DNA from: Ananas comosus
Taxonomy: Eukaryota > Streptophyta > Magnoliopsida > Poales > Bromeliaceae
Length of the DNA stretch: 64,000 nucleotides
Direction of reading: 5' to 3'
NCBI RefSeq assembly: GCF_001540865.1
Contig: NC_033622.1
Location: 15,469,237-15,533,236 of the forward strand
The notes beneath the pieces are model-generated. The model did no database searches and had not been told where the DNA came from. It was given only the letters and a program-made list of their open reading frames with translations. The stretch's first letter is position 1; every line of letters starts with the position of its first letter. The position numbers and the translations under genes are program-made. Positions 8,766-21,961 of this stretch are shown here, piece after piece.

Positions 8766-11700
8766 TTAAATCCTTTTGGCTGCTAGGCCTGTCTCAACTT
8801 TCTTGATTTCGAATATCAGCATCCTCCACATTTTGAGAACAAACATCTCAGCTTCGTCGTCTAGTATAGATTGAAGCAACTCTAGCATCTTTGATGCCTG
8901 GACATGATCTTTGGTACAGGACACAATATAGTCTACCAATGTTGCTTCCTCCTCGCCAAGAAACTCAGTGATTTTTTTTGAAATCCAAGGTCTCATTCTC
9001 TCATGCAACTCAAGCTACAAGAAGAACAAAATACGTTAAAGAAGCCAACATAAATTAAAAGAATTACACAGGAAGCTGCACAAGTAAAATCATTTGCTGT
9101 GAGCGCTATAAGGTTGCAAAAACACCTTTAAAACTTCATATAAAGGATCAACACGAAAGCAAAAGGAGAAAATAACACAACTAGGCAAGAGAATGCAGTC
9201 TTACTTTGTCGTAAATTGCCCAGTTAATTTCATAGACAAATAGCTCCTCCTTAGTCTTTGGGATCATGTCAATCAACTGCTTCGCATCTAAAAGCTTCTT
9301 GTTTTCTGTTTTAGGTTTCTCTTCTCGATCTTTCTCCCGATCATACATCTTCTCATGCATCCTCTCCTTACCCTCATCATCATTCCTATCACGATCTCGG
9401 TGGCTCGATCTCTCACTAGATCGCCTACTTCTATCCTTTTCTATTTCATGTTTTTCTTCCTTTGGATTAGCAGAGGAGATGCGCTTGGCATACTCAGCGG
9501 CAGCAGCAATATTTGGCGGTGCCCCAGAAGCATTACTTTGGACAGCTTGTAATTCCTCAGTGGAGTAATCAATGGGTATGAGGGGTCTCATCTTTTTCTC
9601 CTCCACATCCTCATCGTCCTCTTGATGAAAAACAGAAGGAACATTTGTTCTTTTTCCTGAACCAATTAAACCAAATCCCAGCTTCTTAGTTGGACCATTG
9701 GTATTCTGCTTAAGGTCAGGAGCTTGGTCCGATTGCATGTTCAGTTCATCACCGTTACTGTTCCTATGGATTCCATCACCTGTTGATTGCCAATCCACAT
9801 CATTAAAACTTAGACATTACAGATATAAATACACATTGGAGAATAAATACATGGCAAATGCAAATAAACTTACCAACATTAACATCTCCATTAGTGGAAA
9901 CAACCTCACAATTCTGATCTGAAGCTACTTGCTTTCCTTCAGCATCTTCTCTTTCTTCGGGAATTATAGGGTTTTCGCACTCCATTTCCACTACCACAGA
10001 AGGCTTTAATTCAACTTCTTTTGGCTGCTCCTCAACTGCTCTTCTCTTAGCTTCAGCAATTTCTTCCTCCTCCCTTAATCTATCAGCCGCATCATCCTCT
10101 CTCTCACGCTGCCTCTTCCTTTTCTTATCCTCGAGAGTGCTGCTTCTCCGCCTTCTTTTCCTCGAGTCATCATCATCACTTTCATCCTCCTGCCTCAAGA
10201 CCTCCCTCCGGCGCTCCCGCTCTTTGTCCTTCTCTCTCTCCCTCTCATGCTGCCGGTGATACTCTTTCTCTCTCTCTCTAGCTTCCCATTCCTTGAGACG
10301 TTCCCTATATAACCGCTCCGATTCTCTTTGTTTCTGTTCCCTCTCTCGCTCCCTTCTGACTCGCTCGCGCTCGCGGTCTCTCTCGTATCTCTCGAGTTCT
10401 CTCTCCTTTTCCCTTTTCTCACGTTCTTTTTCTCGCTCTTTACTCCTATCACTCCTATTCCTATCAGGTGAGCTTACTCCAGGCTTGTCACTTTCAGTTG
10501 CTGCCTTGTTTTCACTTGTGGTTTCTTCATCATTCTTCTCTTCGGCAGCATCTACATCAAAGGTGATTCCAATATTTAATATCAGCTACAGTAGGGTATC
10601 AAGTAAATTTTAATTATTGCTGGAATTGCACTTTAAAATGACAATGAGAAACTAATTTGACTTGGCTTTACCACTTTTCATTACATCGACTTCTGAATCG
10701 CCATCTCTTGATCTGGAAGCAAGTTCAGACTGTGACTTAGCTAAGCCATCAGCAGGTGGCGGTACTGGTGGTGGAGGCGGCAAGGGATTGGTCTTTAGTC
10801 TCTCCTCAATCATATCGCTAATCTTCTCTACAGCATCTCTGTCCGCCTCACGATCTTCATCAGTAACAACACCAAATTTCTGTGAGTCCTCTTGATTTTC
10901 TTTATCACTGGAATCTTCCGAATCCTTTTTGGCTTCCTCTGTGGCTGGCTTCAGCAACTCCTTTCTGCTACCAGATATACTTTCACTCTCTTTATCGCCA
11001 CCTCCAGATTCGTTTTCTTTCATCTTTTCCTTTTCCCTTTCTGTCTTCTTTTCAACATATTTCTCAAGATACTCCCTGGTCGCTTGATTAATGTTTAACT
11101 GGTGATTCCAATTCAAATTAGATAAAAAGAAGCATTAATGATAATAATAATAAAAAAAAAAAAAAAGACAAGACACCAGAAGTTTGAAGACCATGTAATA
11201 CAATACACGAAGAAAGATAAGCAAAAATAACTGCAATTAACTAGGAAATAAGCCTGTGTCGAGAAGTGTATCTATAATTTAAGGTACACGTTGCAGTGTC
11301 ATAGTCATCACCACACTTCGCATCATCATCATCATCATCATATAAGCCCTTTTCCCCCAAAGTATGAGATTAGTACAAAAGCAATAAAGAAGTGTATATA
11401 TAATTTAAGGCACATGTTGCAGTGTCATAGTCATCCCATACTTCGCATCATCATCATCATATAAGCCTTTTCTCCCCCCACAGTATGAGATTTAGTTACA
11501 AAAGACCTCAACCATAAAACAGCCCTAAGAGAGTCAATAGAATTTAGCAGGTGCTAAAAGGCATTTGCCACGGAAATTAAATAAGCAAGCTTGTAGTTTG
11601 ATGAAACTATCAAAATTACATAAAACATGATCTACTCACTAATTGTTATAAATAACAAATGTAGTATCTTTAATTTACCAGCAAAAAACAAGCTCAAGAG

Positions 11701-14567
11701 GTTACAGATTGTGGAAAGATTCATATTTTTAAGAAAATAAAAGAAAATTCATCTAGTTCACATTATAATCAGACAGATGGGGGAAAAAAAAAGAGAGACT
11801 ATTTGAAGGAAATAAAAAATTATTGTAGAAACACCCATAAATCTACAGATCTCTCAACAAATAGAATTAATTAGCAGACTATCTGCACTAGAGAAGTATA
11901 ACTACTGGCAAATGAAACATCTGCGTAGCATCGAACCTGTACATGAAGGGAAAAAAACAATTACATAACTTACCACCAATTCTTGACCGTCAATGTTTAA
12001 TTTACTGAGCAAGCGCAGTGCGCGAAGAATTCCTTCAGCAGATTCAAACTCACAAAACCCAAAGCCTTTAAGAGTGCCAGTACTAGGATCTTGAGCACGC
12101 TTCCAACTTTTCACTGGTCCACACAGCTTCAACCAAAAATACAACGCAAGGATTTGGTTAACAAGAACACTAAATAGAGAATACCATCATAGATATTGGG
12201 AGAAATGTGTCATTGATCCCTGAACCAACCTGATAATGTGCTGTGCCCCTGAACTTTTGACTTAAACTCTTTAGTCCTCGACAATAAAAAAATAAAATAA
12301 ATTCCTTTTTTGTAAAATAACAATTTGACCCCTCTATATATCCTATAAAATGACTTGTTTTCTCAGTTAACTTAAAACAGGGTTGAAAAGGTCATTTCAT
12401 ATCAAAAGCAAACAGATATGAGCTTTTCTTTCTATGGCAAGATATGGAATTGCAATGTATAAGAAAGTTCAGGGAACAACTTGTTCAAGAGGACAGTCCA
12501 GGGACCAAGTTGCAATATTGGGATATTACAGGGAATATAATATGTTCTCATGTTTCCAGTACAAACAGAAACTCACTCGGAGAAGAGAAAGGAGAAACTC
12601 ATTGTCTACTGAGGGAGAAATCTTGCCAACGTAAACTGTAGTCTGTGGCTTTTCAGCTGGAGCAACAATGGGGACAACAGGTCTGACTGAAGGGGTCACA
12701 ATGGGTGGAACACCACGGATCCCTGGAACAGGAGGCCGTGGAAGCTGTGGAATCACGCCGACTGAAGGGATTGGGCGTGGGGGAAAACCTGGGCGCATCA
12801 TAGCAGGGTATGGGCCGGGATAACGAGGCACTCCTGCATAAACACAAAAAAAAAAGCAATATCTATGCAAACATGTCAGACAGGATACATAAATTTATCA
12901 AACAGTGCTTACTCATCTTTAAAATGTATTGCTTTACATAGGATGCTCAACCAAAAAAGAAGAGAAATGATCAGACATTGTTACCACATAATACAAGAAT
13001 ACAAGAGATTCGCAGCACAGGCTAGGCAAATATCACCAGCTGAACGATTAACCTGAGGGCAGATGCATAAAAATAATATCTATTTCATGAAACTAGAGAT
13101 GTGTAAAGTTCGTCTTACCTCTTCTATGTCCTTGAACACCACCTTCAGCAGTTACCCCAGATAAAAGTGGGTAGCAACAGATGCAGAGTTCACACCAGTG
13201 TAATGTACTACTCAATTTGGAAAGCACAATTAATGTACCTCTATATCTAGGTTTCTAATTGAAGAAAAATCAGCACGATGAAACAGAGGAGAATGAGAAT
13301 TTAGGAAAAAAGAATGCGCAGTGGACAGCTTGATAAAGATATTATAATACCTTAGGAAATTTCGCAACAGGCACTCACATGCTAGTTTGATCCACTGTTG
13401 ATGAATTAAGAATCCATTGGCCATGAGTGGAAATGTTCTTTGGTCTCAAAAAACTGGTACAAGCTAAAACGAGCAACTACAATAATTTACCCTTTCATTC
13501 TTTTTACATGTTAAACCTAGATAAATGCTCATTAAAAAGAATCCAAAAGCAGCACCATTTGTGTAAATGAAATGCAGTTAGATAAATTTAATCATACCAA
13601 CATAGAGGGGAAGTGATCTTTTAACAACTGCAAGAATGGCGACTGCCGACGTTTCTCACCAATAACGACAACACAAAGCTGTAGCAGAAAATACCAGTTA
13701 TCGATATCAAGAGCATCCCTTTCCAAGCAACAGCTTATGTTTTTCTTTTTCTTTTCTTTTTTTTTGCCAAAAACTCCTTTTCACCCATCAACCCATCCCC
13801 TCTACTTTCATAATCAACATATGCGTATCTCGACACAGAGCATGACAATACAAAACTTATCAGAGCACTTAATATACTGTCACTCAGTGTCTCCCATGCG
13901 CTTATTTCTATTAACAATAGAACACTTAGCATAATATATCGCCAATTTTCTAATTTAATTAATATTTCATGACATAAAAATCTAACACAAAGGTAAAACT
14001 CTTACTTTCATAATCAACGAATCAAAGCCAAATCATTATAGATAATAATCTAGCAAAAGAAAGGCCAGAGGATGAAACTGATCATAAAGGGAGAATAGTA
14101 GTTCAAGAAAACCCACCGGGTGGAGGGATCACCCCTGGCTGAGGAGGAACCGCCATATACCCATTCGGAACCTGCCCATAGTGCACCGGCGGTTGCCCAG
14201 GCGCAACCGCATACATCCCCACCGGGCGCACCGCCGCAACTCCCACACCACCCGCCGCGGCCCCCGGAGGCATCGCCGCCACCCCCGGAGGCTGGATGCT
14301 AGGGTTTGGGGCCATCGGGTAGCTAGGGTTCGGGACTGGGGAGTACTGGGGCACGTGCGGGGCTCCCAAGGGCCGGAACGACGGTGCGAAGGATGGAACG
14401 GCCGGGGGCGGCGGAGCCACGACGGGGTTAGGGTTAGGGTTTACGGGGTTGGGATTAGGGTTTTCGATGGGCGCGGAGGGGGCGGAGGAGGAAGGAGGGT
14501 TCTCGGAGTCGGATTTTTCGGGCTTGGAGTCTAGGGTTACGGGGGAGGAAGGGGCGACGATCGCCAT
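8766..14567 (-). CDS. RBM25: RNA-binding protein 25 (RBM25-like splicing factor)
   Basis: A nuclear pre-mRNA splicing regulator with the RBM25/Snu71 architecture. Seven phase-consistent exons: 14567-14117, 12833-12577, 12126-11974, 11098-10672, 10551-9874, 9779-9205 and 9014-8766 (929 aa, all GT-AG). The N-terminus is proline-rich. The RRM spans the end of exon 2 through exon 3 (TTVYVGKISPSVDNEFL; GTLKGFGFCEFESAEGILRA). Exon 4 holds the acidic/basic stretch with PPPPPVPPP. Exons 5-6 carry the long RE/RD-rich region and a later MRPLIPIDYS motif. The C-terminal PWI domain (nucleic-acid binding) begins ELFVYEINWAIYDK and runs through ERMRPWISKKITEFLG to KMWRMLIFEIKKVE. Exon 6 is placed at CAACAG/GTGATGG because only that acceptor keeps the frame. 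Upstream of the ATG there is no other gene for 2.4 kb. Confidence 0.93.
11264..11506. repeat. 126-bp tandem duplication in an RBM25 intron
   Basis: Copy 1 (11264-11389) and copy 2 (11390 to about 11506) share AAGTGTAT.TATAATTTAAGG, a CATCAT microsatellite and a TATAAGCC..TTT block. They differ mainly in the number of CAT units. Both lie in the intron between exons 3 and 4 of RBM25. Confidence 0.85.
14428..14462 (-). repeat. telomere-like repeats inside RBM25 exon 1
   Basis: The plus strand reads as degenerate (TT)TAGGG units here (GGGTTAGGGTTAGGGTTTAC and a further GGATTAGGGTT). On the coding strand they encode an Asn-Pro run (NPNPNPVNPNPNPV), so an interstitial telomere-like repeat has been taken up as low-complexity coding sequence. 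Confidence 0.7.
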
Positions 14568-16068
14568 TAGAGGAGCTCGGCAGAGGACGAAGAAGGGTTC
14601 GGAGGGGGGTTAATGGATGGGTCGAGAGAGATTGGGTTCCGGGGATCGCAGGAGCACGACACGCGATGCTTTAACTCGGGGGTTCTGTGGGATCTACAGA
14701 GACCTACAAGGTGACCCAACAAAGGGACCAGGGCTTTGTGTGGACCCGGATTTGCTTTTAAGGCACAAATAGGGTCGGTGGGTTTGTTCCTGGGCCTCGT
14801 AATAATATTGTTTCAGGCCTTGTCAGAGTTGATTGTTGCAATATTTAGGCCTATGGGCCTATTCTTCGGCCTTTTAAGGCCCATTAAACCTATTTGGATC
14901 CGTTGTTTCACGACGCCTAGTTACGGCTTTATGCGAAACGTATCCATTACTCTCTGTTTTTTTTGCTTTACTTATTATTATTATTTTTTTGGTTAATTGC
15001 AGCAATTGTCCTCAAACTTCATTCTATTTTTTATTTTGTTCCCCAACCGGTTTGCAAGTGCATCCGTTTGGGATTGGAGGGTCATCCAGTGGTACTAAGA
15101 AAAACAAATTCGGGACGAAAGCATATGTACCGTTGAATCCAAACTACAGTTCAAAAATATTTAAACTCAGTTATTATTATTAGGGTGTGAAGCCTTATAT
15201 ATTTTTACTCTAAATTATTTTTTATTTGATGTGGGACAATAACAATTAGTACGTTATATAAAAAGTATATTATAATCGATTCTAAGATATACGCAATCTG
15301 ATACAAATTAAAAAAAACGACACACCGTGTCGACTATAATCTCTCCATATTTCTAAACAGAGTCCTGTATTTTCTGACCTAAAGCTGAAGTGACTATCTG
15401 CGAATTCGCGGTCACTTTTTTTTTTTTTGTTCAGCGAAAATTGAAATGGTGCAAATTTTTGGATTGTTGGGTCTTTTAATTGATCCGGATCCTTTTTCCA
15501 TGTTAAAATGCTTTCGGGTAAGTAATAAATTGCTTTTCATCTGATGATAAGCTTCAATAAAATAAAACCAACAAATCTTCTAGATTGCTGGCTTTTTTCA
15601 ACATCGAGTGCCAGAAAGAAAATGCACTCTTTCTTGCGCCATAAATTCTTGCGGAAGCAGCGACCACACGTAAGTACGTCACGCTATTTTTTTCTAAGCA
15701 AGTACCTGTGAATTAGTTATACTGGTTTAGTGTGGTACCCACGTGTGCTTATCTTGTTATTATTGGCACTCTAATGGGTGGTGACAACAAAGGCATAAAG
15801 GGCATTTATTTTACAAGCTATGTATCAACTACTCCAATTATGACAACTCTCCATTCTTATTCTCTCTCTATTGACACCACATAAATTTCATATCTCTAGC
15901 AACTTTATAGCTAGCTAGATAGTTGATTGTTAAGATTAAATCGTTGTTGATTCTCTACTGAATCATTAATTACTTTAAGAAAATATAATAAGACGGTTTC
16001 TAATAGTATGGAGGTGGTTGTTTAAGGAATACTTGAGTTCGATTCGTGCTCCTGAGTCGTCCCTTTAT

Positions 16069-16125
<57 letters not shown>

Positions 16126-16977
16126 TTATGTATACAATTTGAAGGGCAAATTTAGGGACAAATGAATGCAAAAATATAAACTTTCTATGCATGGTTTCTA
16201 CTCTGATGCAGTGCAAAATCATCGAGAAGATTATTATAATGAATTACAATTACACTAAAACTTAACATTTTGGCAGGCCAATTACTTTGACAAAGGGTCG
16301 CTTTGGGTTATCAGCATAACTTTTCCTCACAAAATGATACTTTACACTAGTTTAAACCGTTAAAAGCTTTTGTAGACTTAAAAGCTATATATGTATCAAG
16401 ACGAATTTGTAAATTTTTGTGACGAATTTTATCGTAATGTCCAATGCCTTCTCGACTCAACAATGTTACTTTCCACGCACAACGGTTGGACCCGCGGTGT
16501 GCACCATGTGCTAAATGCCTAAATGGTGTGAAAGTGGGTGTACCAAATATTGCATTTATTATAAACGCTAGCCATGTAGGAACATTTGCTATGTTAATTT
16601 AGGTATTAGAATAAATTATTTTATAATAATTTATGTATTATAAACAATTTTGTTTATAATGACAATTTAGGAATTTGTTTTTATGCTTGTGGATATCAAT
16701 ATTTGGTGGTGTTCGTTATCTAAAATAATGTACTGAATAGAATATTCGCGCATCCACACATACCTCTACATGGTACTTCAACAAAGTAATACTACACCTA
16801 GACATTTATATATATAGCAAACCTAACACCAAACTCTTTTATCCCCTTTCCCATCAGGTTTGCTTCTCTCTTAATTTCTCTCTTCATCTGCATATTCTTG
16901 TATCTTTGATTTCTATGATTTTATGCTAATCAAACTATGCGTGTTAATCAAATTCACTAGGAATTTACGTACCAAAT
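14568..16977. other. intergenic between RBM25 and the small-protein gene
   Basis: Contains the RBM25 promoter side (14568 to about 14700) and otherwise AT-rich DNA without supportable genes. A long (TA)n microsatellite occupies 16072-16123; the flanking text just before it (GAGTTCGATTCGTGCTCC, about 16030) resembles a tRNA-type B box and may be a SINE remnant. A TATA-like ATTTATATATATAG at about 16806 suits the gene starting at 16978. Confidence 0.5.
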
Positions 16978-17178
16978 ATGGTGGTGATGGGCCAACTCGA
17001 AAGATTCGTTGACGGACTCAAATCGAAGCTGAAGCTTTTGAAGGCGAAGAAGCCATACAACAAGATGGACAAGACGGAGAGCATGAGAGTCGAGATCAGA
17101 AGCAAGAGAGCTCAGAAGCTCATAGCGAAAAATCTTAAGCTCGTCGATTCGTTAGGCCAAAAGGGAGAACCATTTTGA
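16978..17178 (+). CDS. small basic conserved plant protein
   Basis: A 66-residue single-exon frame, very lysine-rich. The middle block ESMRVEIRSKRAQKLIAKNL followed by a short tail resembles a small uncharacterised plant family that I recall having a similar S-M-R-V-E-I-R-S-(R/K)-x-A-Q-K-L core; no function is known to me. The family form usually starts MG..., so the second ATG at 16987 (MGQLERF) may be the real start. A TATA-like element lies about 160 bp upstream. The stop codon marks the beginning of similarity to the inverted copy at 2519-3461, so its 3' flank, but not its coding part, is duplicated. Confidence 0.6.
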   Translation: MVVMGQLERFVDGLKSKLKLLKAKKPYNKMDKTESMRVEIRSKRAQKLIAKNLKLVDSLGQKGEPF

Positions 17179-18573
17179 TTCATATGTATGCTTACGTACA
17201 TGTGTAGGCAATCTATATATGGGCTAATTTTCGAGCTTTTCAATTTCCATATATGCATGTGTTAGCCTATTGTTCGAATTTAATTGTGAATTGAAGTGAT
17301 TAAGCTCGCGATGTTTGGTAACTTTGCATCGCCATGAAAGGTTTTTTACTTCTTATCTTGTGGTGATTATGTGTTATAATAGCTTGAGAATTTCCTTGCT
17401 GGGTTGTAAGTTGATTCTAAAGTGGAATCATTGCTCGAGAGGCAGTGGGATGTGATAAACACGAATTAAGTACCACCCTTCTATTTCTTTTAATTCTTTT
17501 TTTCCTTTCTTTGTTTTTCTTTAAATAATAATAATAATAATAATTTGGATCTCATGGTACTTCTCAAGTAAGTTTTATTTGGGGGGAATTATTCATTATT
17601 GCATGTTGCGGATTATTACATCCAATAAGCAGACGATATTACTGATAAAGAGCTAGGAATATAGTTATATTAAAAAGAGAGTTCTTCGGATGAAGAACGT
17701 ACTAATAAACTATTATTTTTTAAAAAATCTCATCCTCATAACCTTGGTGGACCAATCAAAATTCGTGGTAGCAATGTAATCGAAATTTAAATTGTAACTT
17801 TGAAGAATATGTCCGTCGCAACTTCTGGTCTAACCTCAAACAAAACTCTAAGAGTATATGCGCGCATGTGTAAATTTTGTCTTGCAAGATCTTAAGTCAT
17901 TGAAAGCCACTCAGTTAACTTCTCTAGTCTTTTTATCATCTTAGTCAATTTGGTTTTTTACTCAATATTTTAAGTAGATTGAAAAAGGAGTATAACCATC
18001 AGACCCACTACTTCTAGGGTTGAAAAAATTTGGTCAATATTTTCAAACTTTTGTTTTCTAATTAAAGTCGTTGACAGACACTTAGCAACTAAAAGAGGAA
18101 GAAAATTTTGGAAGCAAGAGAAGGGAATGTAAATCGAAGAGCTTAGGTGGCGTGGACAATGGCAATCCTGGCTCTACTGATAGATAATTGATGGATTGGA
18201 ATTATATGCCCATGAACTTTGACATAATGGCTAGTAATTTGGCCAATGAGACTTCATAATGTAAACACTTTGTGGTTTCTTATTATCAAAGGAAATCTTT
18301 TTTAAGCGAAAATTCGCACAAGAAATCATGTGTTTGGAGCTATACGGCCAGACGGAAAAAGACTAGTTGAGTCGATGCCTGTTACAAGTCAAATTAAAAT
18401 TGCCTAATCTTTTAGCTCATTAGCCCTGCAGGCATTTGCGGGAAGGTGCATTTAGGACTCCTTGTTGAGCGCGCTGCGTGCGGTGAGAAATGTGATGAAA
18501 AATAATTTGGGCTGATGTTGTGTATTGGGCGGAATGGGCTGTATTGGTCGGTCCAAATCTACTTAGATGTAAA
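17173..18573 (+). repeat. right arm of inverted segmental duplication
   Basis: Matches the reverse complement of 2519-3461 in long blocks over its whole length. It contains material absent from the left arm, notably about 17490-17760 with an (AAT)n run at 17527-17545, and a SINE-like or AT-rich insert. No coding sequence is seen inside. Confidence 0.8.
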
Positions 18574-18826
18574 AGGTTAGAGGCTTATTACATGATACGG
18601 CCCTATAGGCCTAATATCGGATGCTTTGGACCCGCCGCCTCTACTTGACTCGACCCGAACCGATATTAAAAACCAAACACGCATTAGTTCACGACTCGAG
18701 GGGGTTGGTCACGCGGGCGAGCTCCGTTCTTATCCGCGCGGGGCCGAAACCCTCCCCCTCCGTCCCCTCGGCCACCACCACCTCTCCCCCTTCCCCGATC
18801 ATCCTAGGGTTTCATCCTCCTTGAAG

Positions 18827-20604
18827 ATGAACGCGCTCTTCGTCTCCAATCCCCCGAGCTCCTACTCCCCGCCATTTCACCGCCCGAGAACGTACCCGAT
18901 GATCCCCCTCTTTCGCTTCGATTTGGCTTTGTTTTTGCTCTTTTTCTCGTTTTTAATTTGTTCGTACCAAGAATTATTGAATTTATTCGGTTTCGGTGCG
19001 GTGATTCTTGTTATAGGTATCAAAAGGAGGCGAGGAGGGTGTCTTTTGTGGGGTTTCGAAGCCCTAGATGCACGATGGACCTTTCAATAGGTGGCGGCGG
19101 CTATAATTATGGTGAGATTTCGATTTTTTCAAATTTTGTTTGCATAAGTAAGAAAATATCAAGTTATGGTTGATTCTTGTATTCTAGCAATGAGTAATTT
19201 GCCTTCTTTTAGTTTTTTTTTTTTTAATTTCTTGACTAGGGATTGAATGTGGCGAGTAATTGGTATTGTTTGTGGTGTATGTTAAACACGTTCGGATTTA
19301 TATCTGTTTATCGATTATAGACATGGTTACATACATGATTAATTGTAGACATGATTAATTTGTTGACAAAGCATGCTATATAATTGGATGTGATACGTGT
19401 CTTACACTTCATGGAGCAGTATCAGATGCTTATTTAAGTACCTTATTTTTTTTAATGAAAAATGAATTTATTAGTTGCTTTAATACTTATATCTCTGGCC
19501 ACTTTAACCCCCCACAATACTAATGCAAATGTCAAAAGACTATAGATTTTAAACTAGTATTTGTTCAAGATGGATATATTTACGAAGTTGAGATGAAGTA
19601 CATTATATTTGTATACCAAGAGATGAAGTTATCATGTCAAAAAGTTGCAATCGTTTGTGAGATTGCAGGCATAGTTTCTGTTATAATTATATGGCTAAGT
19701 GTTATGAGAATGATTTGTGTTCTTGAGACCCCTTTGTTTTCTATTTTTCTTCCCTCTGTTGTAATTCTGTGAGAATGAGTTGCTTAATTTCTAGTATTTG
19801 TTTGCTGTATATTTTTCTGTTCAATTATATTGTATCATGATATTAAAAATTCTCTGTAGAGAATGCTCCAAAATTTTCACGAATGAATGTTTGGGATCCT
19901 TACAAGCGGCTTGGTGTTACCCGTGATGCTTCTGAGGAGGAAATCCGAGGGGCACGGAATTTTCTTCTAGAACAGTATGCAGCGCACGAGGCAAGTATGG
20001 AATCTATTGAAGCTGCGTATGAGAAGATACTTATGAAGAGCTTCAGGGAGCGGAAAAAATCCAAAATCAATCTTAAAAGCAGATTGAAAAAGAAAGTTGA
20101 GGAATCGCCATCATGGGTGCAGACATTGCTCAGCTATTTTGAGATACCGCCAGCGGATGTTGCTTTAAGACGGTTGTTCCTTTTCGCTTTCATGGGAGGA
20201 TGGAGTATAATCAATTCTGCTGAGACTGGACCTGCTTTTCAAGTATGCTTTAATTTTCCACTTGTGCCTTTTGGACATTAGGGAACAGTTTTTACTTGCT
20301 CAGAGGATACACGTCTAATGCTTTTTTACTTGCAACTATTTGATCTATAATAACCGGAAATAAATATTACAAGGAGCAAGCCTGCTGGTAAAAAGATATG
20401 ATAAATGCTTAATTTGTCTCTTTTTCGAAATTAGTAGCTTTCAACTACGTTTGTTGTGCTTTCTCTGACTGCTTAAACATGTTTTCAAAGAGTGAATATT
20501 TAATATTTTGCTGGTCTATGAGTTTTAAGAGTCAACTTGCTAGTTATAATATCATTTGTTGTATTTTATTTTCGCAAACTACTTTTTCCATATATTATCA
20601 ACAC

Positions 20605-20660
<56 letters not shown>

Positions 20661-21154
20661 CCTATAATATTTATAGTACCGGGACTCCGTTACTATAGTC
20701 TTGTTTTCAATTTTAGGGTGTTCAAATCAACGATCCATACCGTTAAAATTAATCTAGGATATTTGAAGTTTTAGGAATAAAAGTTTATATTTTTTTGATA
20801 TAATTTACTTTATGATTAAATTATTTTAAAATTATCAATTTTCAGTGGCTACTATGACGAGTTTGTAGTTTAACGATATGGAAGAATCGGAATTTATTTA
20901 AATTTTGATAAAAATATTTTAAACTATCTAAATCAAGGTCAGCATCTTTGATTTTGAATTCAAAAGTCCTATCCTTAAATTTTAAAGATTGTTTAATTTT
21001 CATCATTCATTTTGATATGATTTACTTACTAAGTAAATGATGTCGAAAAAAATTAAAAATTTATTCTTAAGAACTTCATATACCCTATATCACATTTAAC
21101 GGTGTGGATCGTTGATTTGAACACCCTAAGATCGAAGACTCTATAGTACCGAAG

Positions 21155-21197
<43 letters not shown>

Positions 21198-21262
21198 CTA
21201 CTACACTATCTATAGTACCGGAGCTCCGGTACTATCGTCTTCCGGTACTATATCTATAGTAG

Positions 21263-21303
<41 letters not shown>

Positions 21304-21909
21304 TAGACTACTACACTATCTATAGTACCGGAACTCCGGTACTATCGTCTTGTTTTCGATCTTAGGGTGTTCAAATTAACGATCCACACTGTTAAATATA
21401 ATCTAGAGTATATGAAGTTTTTAGAAATAAAATTTTAATTTTTTCGACATCTTTTACTTAGTAAATAAATTATATTAAAATGGACGGTGGAAATTGAATA
21501 ATCTTTAAAATTTGAGTATAGAAATTTTAAATTCAATATCAAGAATGTTAACCTTAATCTAGATAGTTTAAAGTATTTTCTATCAAAATTTGAAGAAATT
21601 TAAATTCTTCTACACCATTAAACTCCAAACTCGCCACAGTAGCCATTGAAAATTGACAATTTTGAAATGGTTTGATCATAAAATAAACTATGTCAAAAAA
21701 ATATAAAATTTTATTTTTAAAAACTATAAATATCCTAGATCAGTTTTAACGGTGTGGATCATTGATTTGAACACCCTAAGATCGAAAATAAGACTATAGT
21801 ACCCGACTCCCGGTACCATATATNGATCCATATCGTTAAACATTATCTAGAGCATTTAAAACTTCTAAAAATCAAATTTTATAATTTTTCGATATCATTT
21901 ACCTTACGA

Positions 21910-21961
<52 letters not shown>

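Noticed and set aside
16072..16123. Frame with a long Ile-Tyr repeat
   Set aside because: Translation of a (TA)n microsatellite.
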